In this document: positions 50,300-58,563 of the stretch, piece after piece
Position numbering within the stretch: the first letter of the stretch is position 1
Layout: every line of letters starts with the position of its first letter
NCBI RefSeq assembly: GCF_900116415.1
Contig: NZ_FPAP01000002.1
Location: 558,001 to 622,000 of the forward strand
DNA from: Chryseobacterium formosense
Lineage (GTDB): Bacteria; Bacteroidota; Bacteroidia; Flavobacteriales; Weeksellaceae
Direction: 5' to 3'
Length of the DNA: 64,000 bases
Notes under the pieces: generated by a model
The model's database searches: none
Seen by the model: the letters and a program-made list of their open reading frames with translations, nothing else
What the model was told of the DNA's origin: nothing
Translations under genes and position numbers: made by a program

Positions 50300-50307
50300 C
50301 AAATTTA
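50300..50307 (-). promoter_or_regulatory. -7 box TAAATTTG of ddl
   Basis: TAnnTTTG match 19 nt before the ddl ATG. Confidence 0.55.
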
Positions 50308-50399
50308 AACAATTTATATATTGAAATAAGTGAATTTCGGATTTTTTGAAAGCAAAAATGAATTCTGTCAAATAAAAACTTCAATATAAAATTATTAAT

Positions 50400-50407
50400 T
50401 ATCTTTG
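50400..50407 (+). promoter_or_regulatory. -7 box TATCTTTG of the PASTA/RluA genes
   Basis: TAnnTTTG match 26 nt before ATG 50434. Confidence 0.55.
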
Positions 50408-50433
50408 TCGTTATAATTAAAGTATTTTTAAGT

Positions 50434-51471
50434 ATGCTTAAATCACTTTTCAATTGGAAAGTTTTACTCAATTTATTAGTAGCGATAGGGATTTTTGTGG
50501 GATTAGTATGGCTTACTTTCCGCTGGCTTGAGTATCATACCAATCATGGGCAGGAAATTCCTGTTCCTAATGTTGTGAATAAATCTGTGCACGACGCAGT
50601 AAAAATATTAGAAGATGCAGGGCTTGATTATGAAGTAGACAGTGCTGCTTACAATCCTAAATACAGACCGCTTCAGGTTTTGAAAGTATATCCTTCACAA
50701 GGTTCACGTGTGAAAGACGGAAGAGCGATTCAGCTGATGGTAAATCCTAAAAGCTGGGCTCCTGTTGCTGTGCCGGATGTTATCAATAAATATTCGGGTC
50801 TGGCTTTCCAAAGATTGGATCAGGTAGGTTTGAAGGTAGGAGACACCATTTTTGAATCGAGCATTCAGAAAGATGCTGTTTTAAGAATTTTATTTAAAGG
50901 AAACTCTATTAAACCGGGAACAAAAATCCCAAGATTCTCTGTGGTGGATGTTGTTGTAGGTTCTGGTCCTTTGAGAAATATTTCTGTTCCGAATGTGGTA
51001 GGATTAACGGTAAAAGAAGCTAAAGCTTTAATTGCAAGAAATTTATTTGAAGTTGGTCTTGTAGATCATGAAGATGGCGGCAATGATGATTCAGATATCA
51101 TTTATTACCAGGATCCTGCAGCAGGAGATACACGAGATCAGGGAATGCAGATCGATCTTTGGGCAAGTAAGAAAACACCTGCAGAACTGCGTGGGAAAAT
51201 TGAGATTTTAAATTCTACTTACAGAATGAAGGTTGATACAACACTGCCTCCAATCAGATACGAAGAAGTACCGAATTTCCCGGATCCTCCAATGAATGAG
51301 CCGACACCTGCTCCGGTAAGTCCTCCGAAAAAAGAGGTTCCTAGAACTGATGCTGCAAAACAAAGTACAGGTTCAGCAAAACCGGCGACTACAAATGATA
51401 AGACGAAACCTGCTGCAAATTCAACAACTCCCGCAACAGATAAGCCTAAAGCTAAAAAGGTAATTATATAA
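50434..51471 (+). CDS. PASTA-domain membrane protein
   Basis: 345 residues. One N-terminal membrane helix (VLLNLLVAIGIFVGLVWLTF), then three PASTA repeats (about 42-110, 113-183, 185-255): VPNVVNKSVHDAVKILEDAG, VPDVINKYSGLAFQRLDQVG, VPNVVGLTVKEAKALIARN. The C-terminal 75 residues are Pro/Lys/Thr-rich and disordered. No kinase or transpeptidase domain is attached. PASTA modules bind peptidoglycan or muropeptides, so it is a periplasmic wall-associated protein; its position opposite ddl fits. Confidence 0.9.
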   Translation: MLKSLFNWKVLLNLLVAIGIFVGLVWLTFRWLEYHTNHGQEIPVPNVVNKSVHDAVKILEDAGLDYEVDSAAYNPKYRPLQVLKVYPSQGSRVKDGRAIQLMVNPKSWAPVAVPDVINKYSGLAFQRLDQVGLKVGDTIFESSIQKDAVLRILFKGNSIKPGTKIPRFSVVDVVVGSGPLRNISVPNVVGLTVKEAKALIARNLFEVGLVDHEDGGNDDSDIIYYQDPAAGDTRDQGMQIDLWASKKTPAELRGKIEILNSTYRMKVDTTLPPIRYEEVPNFPDPPMNEPTPAPVSPPKKEVPRTDAAKQSTGSAKPATTNDKTKPAANSTTPATDKPKAKKVII

Positions 51472-51488
51472 TATAATTTTTAATTTAA

Positions 51489-51531
51489 TATAAAAGGCTT
51501 CAACTTTAAATGTTGAAGCCTTTTATATAAA
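51489..51531 (+). terminator. Hairpin after the PASTA gene
   Basis: TATAAAAGGCTTCAAC (51489-51504) and its exact complement (51512-51527). The T-run after the stem is broken (TTTTATAT). It lies 14 bp before the RluA gene and may be partial, letting some transcripts through. Confidence 0.7.
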
Positions 51532-51540
51532 GAAGTAACA

Positions 51541-52608
51541 ATGACAGAAGATAATGAGGATTTTTTAGACGAAGAATTTTTAGACATCAATAACTCAATT
51601 GATATTGATGAGGAAAATAAAGGTCTTTATGAACATTTTAATATTACGGTTGATCCTAAGCAGGAACCATTAAGAATTGATAAGTTTTTAATGATTTTTA
51701 GGCAGAATTCTTCGAGAAATAAAATTTCACAAACCTGCCGTGCAGGAAATGTTGTCGTCAACGGAAATCCTGTAAAACAAAATTACAAGGTAAAGCCCGG
51801 TGATCAGATTTCTGTTTTATTGGCTCATCCGCCGAGGGAAAATGTTATCATTCCACAAGATATTCCTATTAATATCGTATACGAAGATGATGATCTTGTC
51901 GTTGTAGATAAAGATCCCGGAATGGTGGTGCATCCCGGTTTCGGAAACTGGGACGGAACTTTGGTCAATGCATTAGCGTTTCATTTTCAGAAAAACGGTG
52001 AGAAATCTGATCTTGACAGAGTGGGATTGGTTCATAGGATTGATAAAGATACTTCCGGGCTTTTAGTCATTGCAAAAACAGAATATGCTCTGAGTTTTCT
52101 TGCAAAACAGTTCTTCGATCGGAAAACGAGACGTTTGTACTGGGCTTTTGTTTGGGGGAATGTACAGGACGATGAAGGTACGATTACCGGTCATATCGGA
52201 AGACATCCGAAAAACAGAATGCAGATGTACACGTATGCAGACGGAAGTCAGGGAAAACATGCGGTAACTCATTATAAAGTATTAGAAAGGTTTAAATACA
52301 TGACTTGGGTAGAATGTAAGCTTGAGACCGGAAGAACGCATCAGATCAGAGCGCATTTTAAACATATCGGTCATACCTTATTTAATGATGAAAGATATGA
52401 AGGGAATGTTGCTCTGAGAGGAGTTAATCTGCCAAAGTATAAGAGTTTTATTAAAAATGTTTTTGAGGTTTTACCACGACATGCTTTACATGCTCATACT
52501 TTAGGATTTATACATCCAACCACTAAAAAGGAATTGTATTTTGAGAGCCCAATGCCGAAAGATATGGCGGATGCTGTAAAAAAATGGAGAAATTATTTAG
52601 AAAACTAA
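51541..52608 (+). CDS. RluA-family pseudouridine synthase
   Basis: 355 residues. An acidic N-terminal extension (DNEDFLDEEFLDINNSIDID), an S4 RNA-binding domain (LRIDKFLMIFRQNSSRNKI, GNVVVNGNPVKQNYKVKPGD), then the catalytic domain with Asp in RVGLVHRIDKDTSGLLVIAK and the binding motif ETGRTHQIRAHFKHIGH. This is the RluD/RluC type that changes uridines in 23S rRNA; which site cannot be assigned. Confidence 0.92.
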   Translation: MTEDNEDFLDEEFLDINNSIDIDEENKGLYEHFNITVDPKQEPLRIDKFLMIFRQNSSRNKISQTCRAGNVVVNGNPVKQNYKVKPGDQISVLLAHPPRENVIIPQDIPINIVYEDDDLVVVDKDPGMVVHPGFGNWDGTLVNALAFHFQKNGEKSDLDRVGLVHRIDKDTSGLLVIAKTEYALSFLAKQFFDRKTRRLYWAFVWGNVQDDEGTITGHIGRHPKNRMQMYTYADGSQGKHAVTHYKVLERFKYMTWVECKLETGRTHQIRAHFKHIGHTLFNDERYEGNVALRGVNLPKYKSFIKNVFEVLPRHALHAHTLGFIHPTTKKELYFESPMPKDMADAVKKWRNYLEN

Positions 52609-52628
52609 AAATATATTGAGAATTTTTT

Positions 52629-52636
52629 TATATTTG
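52629..52636 (+). promoter_or_regulatory. -7 box TATATTTG of the PorP/SprF gene
   Basis: TAnnTTTG match 23 nt before ATG 52660; transcript start near 52643 excludes the upstream in-frame TTG at 52642. Confidence 0.55.
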
Positions 52637-52659
52637 TTGAATTGAAATCAAGATTTGTT

Positions 52660-53610
52660 ATGAGAAAACTATATGCTATCGTATGTTTAGCTCTTTTGTC
52701 GAATGCATACAAAGCACAAGAATCACTACCATATTATCAACAATATCTTTTGGATGGTGAGTTCCTGTTCAACCCTGCTCAATACGGTAAAACGGACTAT
52801 GTACAGCTTAACTTAAACTATCAACAACAATTTTCAAAATTCAGCGAGTCTCCAAACGTACAATCTGTGGGGATCAACGCGAATATTTTTGACAGAGTGG
52901 GAGCGGGTATCTCCGTTTTCAGAGATAGTAACGGTCCTATTTCAGCAGGAGGGATTACAGCGGGAGCATCTTATTTTATTCCACTTAGCAGCGAAGGTGA
53001 AAGACAGGATCAGTTTTCTTTCGGTACAAGTGTGAACTTCTACAATATGAATTTTGATTACTCTAAAATTAATACAGAAGACGGATACGATCCTTTGCTT
53101 CAGGGTAACGAAAGCAACATCTTTATGGCGTATGCAAACTTCGGTTTGGCAGCGACGTACAGAGGTTTGTTCGGGGGAGTTTCTGTGAATGATATTGCTT
53201 TAAGCAATGACGAATCTATCGTAAACAACTACGAACCGTCTCCAATCAAATTCTTCTTAAACTTAGGATACGACTGGAAAATTGCAGACAACATTGCAAT
53301 CACACCTTCAGCTTTAATCAATTTGAATACAAACTCAACGAGAATGATGGACTTAAACCTTATGGCTACATTCTCAAACGATATCAACGCTTTTTCTTTT
53401 GGGGTAAGCTACAGAGGAGTTCAGAACAGATTTGATAATCAGCAGCTGAGTATCTCTCCGATCGTAAAAGTAAGATTCAACAAATTTATGGTGGGTGCTA
53501 CTTACAACCTTGGAATGTCTGACATTCAGGAGTATGGAGGAAACAGCTTCATGATTGGTCTTGGTTATAACTTCGATAACTTTATTAATCATAGAGGATT
53601 TAGATATTAA
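52660..53610 (+). CDS. PorP/SprF-family type IX secretion membrane protein
   Basis: 316 residues. Signal peptide (MRKLYAIVCLALLSNAYKAQ) and then the family opening LPYYQQYLLDGEFLFNPAQY, GKTDYVQLNLNYQQQF, VGINANIFDRVGAGISVF. The rest is alternating beta strands ending in IGLGYNFDNFINHRGFRY, an outer-membrane barrel of 12-14 strands. PorP/SprF proteins anchor secreted T9SS cargo (type B) or gliding adhesins at the surface. No type B cargo gene sits next to it, which is the more common arrangement. Confidence 0.9.
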   Translation: MRKLYAIVCLALLSNAYKAQESLPYYQQYLLDGEFLFNPAQYGKTDYVQLNLNYQQQFSKFSESPNVQSVGINANIFDRVGAGISVFRDSNGPISAGGITAGASYFIPLSSEGERQDQFSFGTSVNFYNMNFDYSKINTEDGYDPLLQGNESNIFMAYANFGLAATYRGLFGGVSVNDIALSNDESIVNNYEPSPIKFFLNLGYDWKIADNIAITPSALINLNTNSTRMMDLNLMATFSNDINAFSFGVSYRGVQNRFDNQQLSISPIVKVRFNKFMVGATYNLGMSDIQEYGGNSFMIGLGYNFDNFINHRGFRY

Positions 53611-53625
53611 TCAATTTAATTTAAA

Positions 53626-53633
53626 TAAATTTG
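53626..53633 (+). promoter_or_regulatory. -7 box TAAATTTG of hemW
   Basis: TAnnTTTG match 28 nt before ATG 53662; it sits right in front of the PorP terminator hairpin. Confidence 0.5.
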
Positions 53634-53661
53634 AGCTCTGAAATTTTTCAGGGCTTTTTTT
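53634..53661 (+). terminator. Hairpin and T-run directly before the hemW ATG
   Basis: AGCTCTGAAA (53634-53643) pairs with TTTCAGGGCT (53646-53655), one G-T wobble, then a T-run touching the hemW start. It would end PorP transcripts. Transcripts from the hemW -7 box would begin inside the hairpin and escape it. Confidence 0.65.
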
Positions 53662-54786
53662 ATGATCTACATTCACATTCCTTTCTGCAAACAGAAATGC
53701 AGTTACTGCAATTTTCATTTTTCTACATCTTTGAATTTTAAAGATGAAATGCTGGATGCCATGAAAAAGGAAATTTTCCTGAGGAAAGACGAGCTTCAGA
53801 ATAAAAATATTCAATCGCTTTATTTCGGTGGCGGAACTCCTTCTGTGCTTTCTGCGGATGAAATTAAATCTTTAATTGATGAAGTTTTAAAATATTTTAA
53901 TTTTAAGAATGACATCGAAATTACATTAGAAGCAAATCCTGATGATTTAGATAAAAATTTTCTGAAAGGATTATCAGATTCTCCTGTCAATCGTTTATCA
54001 ATCGGAACGCAGAGTTTTTTTGATGAAGATTTAAAGCTGATGAATCGTGCGCATAATGCTTCCGAAGCAGAAGGCTCGATTAAAAGAGCACAGGATTTTG
54101 GCTTTGAAAATTTAAGCATCGATTTAATCTACGGTTCACCAACTTCCAATCTGGAAATCTGGAAAGAAAATTTAAATAAAACCGTTGCCCTTGAAATTCC
54201 GCATATTTCTTCTTATGCCTTAACGGTAGAACCTAAAACCGCTTTGGAAAACTGGGTTGCAAAAGGAAAGGTTTTAAATCCAAAAGAAGAAGAACAGAAT
54301 CGTGAGTTTTATTATATGATCGATTTTCTGAAAGACCACGGTTTTGAACATTATGAAGTTTCCAATTTTGCAAAGCCAGGATTTTATTCAAGACACAATT
54401 CTTCGTACTGGAAATACCAGGAATATCTGGGAATTGGTCCTTCCGCACATTCTTACAACGGAACTGATGTCAGAAGCTGGAATGTTGCCAATAATCAGCA
54501 ATATATTAAGAAACTGAATTCAAATATTTTAGCAAAGGAAACGGAAGTACTTTCCCAACAAGACCAATTTAACGAAATGATTATGATTGGCTTGAGAACG
54601 GTTTGGGGCGTAGACTTAGATAGTTTAAACCAAAAATTTTCAGAAAATATTCTGGAACGCTTTAATAAAGAAATTCAAAATAAAATGGAAGAAGGAATTC
54701 TTAAAATTGATAATAATCATCTTAAAATTCCTGAAAAACATTGGTTTATGGCAGACGGAATAGCCTCCGATTTGTTCCAGGTTTAA
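53662..54786 (+). CDS. hemW: Radical SAM heme chaperone HemW
   Basis: 374 residues. Opens with MIYIHIPFCKQKCSYCNFHF, the CxxxCxxC iron-sulphur motif plus the extra C/F of HemW. Then SLYFGGGTPSVL, EITLEANPDD, NRLSIGTQSFFDEDLKLMNR and the C-terminal HemW domain (NSSYWKYQEYLGIGPSAHSY, WFMADGIASDLFQ). It carries heme to respiratory proteins, and is not an oxygen-independent coproporphyrinogen oxidase, lacking the HemN N-terminal extension. Confidence 0.93.
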   Translation: MIYIHIPFCKQKCSYCNFHFSTSLNFKDEMLDAMKKEIFLRKDELQNKNIQSLYFGGGTPSVLSADEIKSLIDEVLKYFNFKNDIEITLEANPDDLDKNFLKGLSDSPVNRLSIGTQSFFDEDLKLMNRAHNASEAEGSIKRAQDFGFENLSIDLIYGSPTSNLEIWKENLNKTVALEIPHISSYALTVEPKTALENWVAKGKVLNPKEEEQNREFYYMIDFLKDHGFEHYEVSNFAKPGFYSRHNSSYWKYQEYLGIGPSAHSYNGTDVRSWNVANNQQYIKKLNSNILAKETEVLSQQDQFNEMIMIGLRTVWGVDLDSLNQKFSENILERFNKEIQNKMEEGILKIDNNHLKIPEKHWFMADGIASDLFQV

Positions 54787-54825
54787 AAATCTCAAATCTC
54801 GAATCTCAAATTTAAAATCTTTAAG

Positions 54826-54833
54826 TATTTTTG
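54826..54833 (+). promoter_or_regulatory. -7 box TATTTTTG of murI
   Basis: TAnnTTTG match 18 nt before the TTG start at 54852; supports that start. Confidence 0.55.
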
Positions 54834-54851
54834 TATTAAATTTCAAAGCTT

Positions 54852-55682
54852 TTGAAAACTAAAAAACAAGATTATTCGCATCTTTCGCCGAAGCAGCCTA
54901 TCGGGATTTTCGATAGCGGAGTAGGTGGTTTAACGGTTGCCAAAGAAATAAAAAGACTTCTCCCGAATGAAGACCTTATTTATTTTGGAGATACAAAACA
55001 CCTTCCTTACGGGGAAAAATCGAAAGAAGCGATTATAGGATATTCTACGAAAATTTCTAATTTCCTTTTAGAACAAAATTGTAAAGCGATTGTCATTGCC
55101 TGTAATACCGCTACAGCAAACGCTTTGCAGGAAGTAATGGAATCGGTTGCCGGAAAAGTTCCGGTGATTGATGTCATCAACCCTGTTGCTGAAAAAGTAG
55201 CGTACGAAATTCACAATAATGTAGGTGTAATTGCGACGAAAGCGACTGTAAATTCAGGACTTTATAAGAAAAGCATTCGTAAGCACAATAAATTTATCAA
55301 AGTTGATGAGTTAGCGACTCCGCTTTTGGTTCCTGCGATTGAAGAAGGCTTCAAGAATCATCCGATCACGCATTCTATCATTTACAATTATCTGAGCAAT
55401 GCTAAATTAAAGAATATTGAAACGCTAATTCTGGGCTGTACCCATTATCCGCTTTTGATTGATGAAATAAAGCAATATTACGGAAACCGCGTTCGTGTCA
55501 TCGATTCACCGAATATTGTTGCAAATCATTTAACGATTATTTTAGATAAATATCACCTTCTGAATGACAATAATCCGAAACCGACCTACAAATTTTATCT
55601 TTCGGATATTACTAAAAACTTTGAGAAAATTTCCAAGAAATTCTTTGGTAAATCAATAGATCTAGAACATAAGGTTTTATAA
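54852..55682 (+). CDS. murI: Glutamate racemase (TTG start)
   Basis: 276 residues. Asp/Glu racemase fold with both catalytic cysteines: IACNTATANAL and LGCTHYPLLIDE. PIGIFDSGVGGLTVAKEIKR near the N-terminus and YFGDTKHLPYGEKSKE are family hallmarks. It makes D-glutamate for peptidoglycan, linking to ddl nearby. There is no ATG before the conserved core; TTG at 54852 (MKTKKQDYSHLSPKQP) is the only start placed sensibly after the promoter box. Confidence 0.93.
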   Translation: MKTKKQDYSHLSPKQPIGIFDSGVGGLTVAKEIKRLLPNEDLIYFGDTKHLPYGEKSKEAIIGYSTKISNFLLEQNCKAIVIACNTATANALQEVMESVAGKVPVIDVINPVAEKVAYEIHNNVGVIATKATVNSGLYKKSIRKHNKFIKVDELATPLLVPAIEEGFKNHPITHSIIYNYLSNAKLKNIETLILGCTHYPLLIDEIKQYYGNRVRVIDSPNIVANHLTIILDKYHLLNDNNPKPTYKFYLSDITKNFEKISKKFFGKSIDLEHKVL

Positions 55683-55687
55683 AAACG

Positions 55688-55716
55688 AAAAAAGACTCAA
55701 TTGAGTCTTTTTTTTA
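55688..55716. terminator. Bidirectional terminator
   Basis: AAAAAAGACTCAA (55688-55700) and its exact complement (55701-55713) followed by T. Lies between convergent murI and rsmD; its right edge touches the rsmD stop. Confidence 0.9.
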
Positions 55717-56313
55717 TTCTGTAGTATCTTTGTTTTCAGTTTCAACTTCAATCTCAGCTTCCTGATTGGGTTCATAAAAACTGAAGCTCACATTTCCATA
55801 TTTTCTGGTATATTTAAAATTAGGGTGATCCAGTTTTAATCTGCTTTGGTGTTCTACAATCAGAACTCCGTTTGGTTTTAGATATTTATTATTTAAAACC
55901 AAAGAAATCAGTTCCTGATATTTTTTTTCTTCGGTTTCAAAAGGAGCATCAGCAAAAACGATCTCATACGATTTATTATTTCTGAATTTCTTCAGCCAGT
56001 CATAAACGTCGCCACGTTGGGTACTTATCTGTAAACTCATGTCTAAATCTGAAGCTGTAGAATTGATAAAAGACGTGTGTTTCGGATTCATTTCAACCGA
56101 AGTTATATCTTGGCAACCTCTTGACGCAAATTCTAAAGTGATGGAACCGATTCCTGCAAAAAGATCAAGAACGGAAATCGACTGCATATCGTAAGTATTT
56201 TCTAAAATACTGAAAAGTGCTTCTTTTGCAAAGTCCGTTGTCGGTCTTACATCAAAATTTTTGGGAGCGGCTATTTTTTTTGCTTTCCATTTACCGGAAA
56301 TTATTCTGTACAT
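55714..56313 (-). CDS. rsmD: 16S rRNA (guanine(966)-N2)-methyltransferase RsmD
   Basis: 199 residues. Starts MYRIISGKWKAKKI, the RsmD opening, then VRPTTDFAKEALFSILE, SAM-binding DLFAGIGSITLEFASRG, and VEMNPKHTSFI. The catalytic loop reads ADAPFE where most RsmD proteins have DPPY; the same change is, to my memory, usual in Flavobacteriia. C-terminal Glu-rich tail. Paired with the DUF3822 gene upstream, a known neighbour in this phylum. Confidence 0.92.
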   Translation of the reverse strand: MYRIISGKWKAKKIAAPKNFDVRPTTDFAKEALFSILENTYDMQSISVLDLFAGIGSITLEFASRGCQDITSVEMNPKHTSFINSTASDLDMSLQISTQRGDVYDWLKKFRNNKSYEIVFADAPFETEEKKYQELISLVLNNKYLKPNGVLIVEHQSRLKLDHPNFKYTRKYGNVSFSFYEPNQEAEIEVETENKDTTE

Positions 56314-56520
56314 AGATGTTGGGTGTTAGATGTTTGGTGATGGAAAATTTCTAAACATTAAGAATTTCAAGCATTAATTCTTTCTATTTTCATTAAGATT
56401 TTATTAAGCTAAATAAGATTTATGTCTGTCTCTGCGCTCTTATATAAATAAAATGGCTTAGTGAACTTAAAACTATATTCAAAAAAAGCTTTGTGAACTT
56501 TGTGTTGTTATTCTTTCGAG

Positions 56521-57237
56521 TTAATTAAGGATAAAATTCTTATTCGGAACGTTATCATACACTACTTTAAGATTTTTTACAAACTTCTGAAGTTCAGAGA
56601 TAAATGTTTCGTTTTCTGTGGTTTCGCCGTAAACGTAGAAATTGGTTTCGTTAATTCCAAAACCGATTTTGCTCAGCGTAAACATCACGAAATAAAGAAA
56701 GTCCACCTCCGAATTTACATCCAGATTGTTATATAAGATGATTTTTTTATTGGATATTGCAAAAAACTCACATTGATTATGATACAGATTGATGTGAATT
56801 TCTTTATTGTTTTTATTATTGATCGAGTTCAAAAACTTCTCTCCCGAAAAATTAAATCTTACCGGAATCGACAAATCTTTTATTTTCTGATAAAATTCTT
56901 TTGGAAAAGTATAGTAAAACTGAACTTTGAATTTCTTATTCACAGAAAGCATCAGTTCTTCGTTAGCCTTATCAACTGGCGCATTGAAAGCAATCAGGTC
57001 ATATCCGGAATCATGATCTTCAAAACCTTCCGGCATCAAGGTGAAATGATTCAGTGCAGAAATTACAGAAACTTCGTCATACCTTTGTTTTAGAAGAACA
57101 TCTTCAAGTTTTCCTGAAATAAAATTCTTCGGCGATTCTTCGTCTACGAAATAAGACTTTTCCTCCAAAACACTTTTGTTTTTGGTGATTTGGTAAATCA
57201 GTCCGTCTTTGGTAAAAAGTAAATTTAGTACGTTCAT
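56521..57237 (-). CDS. DUF3822-family protein
   Basis: 238 residues, cytosolic. Fits the Bacteroidota DUF3822 family: VLNLLFTKDGLIYQITKNK, EVSVISALNHFTLMPEGF, AISNKKIILYNNLDVNSEVD, FLYFVMFTLSKIGF. The overall pattern resembles an actin-like/ASKHA ATPase fold without clear ATP motifs. It lies next to rsmD and the Smr-domain gene on the same strand, so a role in rRNA or ribosome maintenance is possible; this is inference. Confidence 0.8.
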   Translation of the reverse strand: MNVLNLLFTKDGLIYQITKNKSVLEEKSYFVDEESPKNFISGKLEDVLLKQRYDEVSVISALNHFTLMPEGFEDHDSGYDLIAFNAPVDKANEELMLSVNKKFKVQFYYTFPKEFYQKIKDLSIPVRFNFSGEKFLNSINNKNNKEIHINLYHNQCEFFAISNKKIILYNNLDVNSEVDFLYFVMFTLSKIGFGINETNFYVYGETTENETFISELQKFVKNLKVVYDNVPNKNFILN

Positions 57238-57255
57238 ATTACAATTGTTGCAAAT

Positions 57256-57750
57256 TTAGTGAAATTCTACCATTACCGCACCCGATTGATGATGAAGTAT
57301 TTCCTTATTGTAAAAATCCAAACCTGTCTGGCTTTCGAGAACATCAAAAACCATTCGCTGCAGAGTTCCGTCACCGATTCCGTGAACAATTTCAAGTTTT
57401 TTCAAATGATTTTTTCTACAAAAATTAATAGTCTGAATGAGTTTTTCCTTCTGAATGAATAATCTTTCAAAGCTATCGTAATCATGTGGGTTTTTCACCA
57501 GATTTTCGAAATGTAAATCTAAAACAAGCGGATTTTTGTCATGCTTTTTAGAAATCACTTTTTTCGGTTCTGCTTTTTTTACGATTTTAATATTTTCATA
57601 AATTTCAGCGTTTTTCGGAACCAGTTTTTCTTTCGGATATTGATAAGTGAATCCGTATTCATCTTTGAAAACGACAATATTTACATTGACTGAAGTGATA
57701 ACTCCACTCAAATCTTCATCAACTACCGAAACTTTATCGCCGATTTTCAT
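57256..57750 (-). CDS. Smr-domain protein
   Basis: 164 residues. N-terminal 60 residues are an SH3-like module (MKIGDKVSVVDEDLSGVIT, VVFKDEYGFTYQYPKEKLV). After a Lys-rich linker comes the Smr domain: LVLDLHFENLVKNP, KLEIVHGIGDGTLQRMVFDV, SGAVMVEFH. The LDLH and HGxG motifs are complete. Smr domains nick DNA or cleave RNA. This is not a full MutS2 because the ATPase part is absent. Lies 18 bp before DUF3822. Confidence 0.85.
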   Translation of the reverse strand: MKIGDKVSVVDEDLSGVITSVNVNIVVFKDEYGFTYQYPKEKLVPKNAEIYENIKIVKKAEPKKVISKKHDKNPLVLDLHFENLVKNPHDYDSFERLFIQKEKLIQTINFCRKNHLKKLEIVHGIGDGTLQRMVFDVLESQTGLDFYNKEILHHQSGAVMVEFH

Positions 57751-57850
57751 ACATCTTAAACACTAATCTACACAAATTTTCAGCACAAGTTTTTCACAAA
57801 TTTTTTAGTGTTATTTGCGAAAAAATATTGGTGGCATTTGTGTTTCAAAA

Positions 57851-58348
57851 TTAAACTTTTGTCCCTAATTCAATGACTGCCAAATCTTTTATTTCCTCAC
57901 CATCAATCACAAACTGCATCATCGTTCTCATTTTATGCCATCCCTGTTTTCCGCAAGCTCCGGGATTGAGATGAAGCAATTTGTTTTTATCATCATACAT
58001 CGCTTTCAAAATATGAGAATGCCCTGAAATAAATAATTTCGGAGCTTTTTCAGAAATTTCTTTCTTGGCTAAAGGCGTATATTTTCCCGGATAACCACCG
58101 ATATGAATCATTAAAACTTCTACCTTTTCACAAAAAAAACGATTCACTTCAGGAAATTCTGAACGGATTTTTGCATTGTCAATATTTCCCCAAACTCCTT
58201 TTAAAGGTTTGATTTTTTCAAGTTGCTCAATGATTTCAAAACTTCCAAAATCTCCGCAATGCCAAATTTCATCGGCTTGTTTTGCATAATCTAAAATTCT
58301 GTCATCCATATAAGAATGAGAATCGGAGAGAAGGAGTATTTTAGTCAT
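57851..58348 (-). CDS. YfcE/MJ0936-family metallophosphoesterase
   Basis: 165 residues from ATG 58348 (MTKILLLSDSHSYMDD). Calcineurin-like motifs: LLSDSHSYMD, EIWHCGDFGS, GVWGNIDNAKI, VLMIHIGGYPGKY, LFISGHSHILKAMY and LNPGACG. This is a small cytosolic phosphodiesterase acting on an unknown phosphodiester. The open frame to 58495 is rejected: the extension runs through a dispersed repeat. Confidence 0.9.
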   Translation of the reverse strand: MTKILLLSDSHSYMDDRILDYAKQADEIWHCGDFGSFEIIEQLEKIKPLKGVWGNIDNAKIRSEFPEVNRFFCEKVEVLMIHIGGYPGKYTPLAKKEISEKAPKLFISGHSHILKAMYDDKNKLLHLNPGACGKQGWHKMRTMMQFVIDGEEIKDLAVIELGTKV

Positions 58349-58358
58349 TTTTAATTTT

Positions 58359-58491
58359 TTTACCACAAAAGAAGAGACAAAGGAAATAATTGAATGGTAT
58401 TTCAAAAGTTTACAAATCATTGATGCTGTTTTTTGTGAACTTTTGAAAATCTTATAGTACACTAAAATCTTTTGTTTCTTTTGCGGTTTAA
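58359..58491. repeat. ACCGCAAAAG nested inverted-repeat element, copy 2
   Basis: TTACCACAAAAGAAGAGACA at the left and TCTTTTGTTTCTTTTGCGGT at the right are outer arms; TTTCAAAAGTTTACAAA and TTGTGAACTTTTGAAAA are inner arms. Same plan and size as 32487-32620. It spans the region between a divergent phosphoesterase and hydrolase, so promoters must be inside or beside it. Confidence 0.7.
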
Positions 58492-58563
58492 ACAAGTCGC
58501 AAATTTACTTAATAATACTGAATTGATTAAATTTGAAAAAATTTTTAAAATAAATATTTACAT

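Noticed and set aside
58349..58495. N-terminal extension of the metallophosphoesterase
   Set aside because: The extra 49 codons lie in the dispersed repeat at 58359-58491 and precede the conserved MTKILLLSDSH start.
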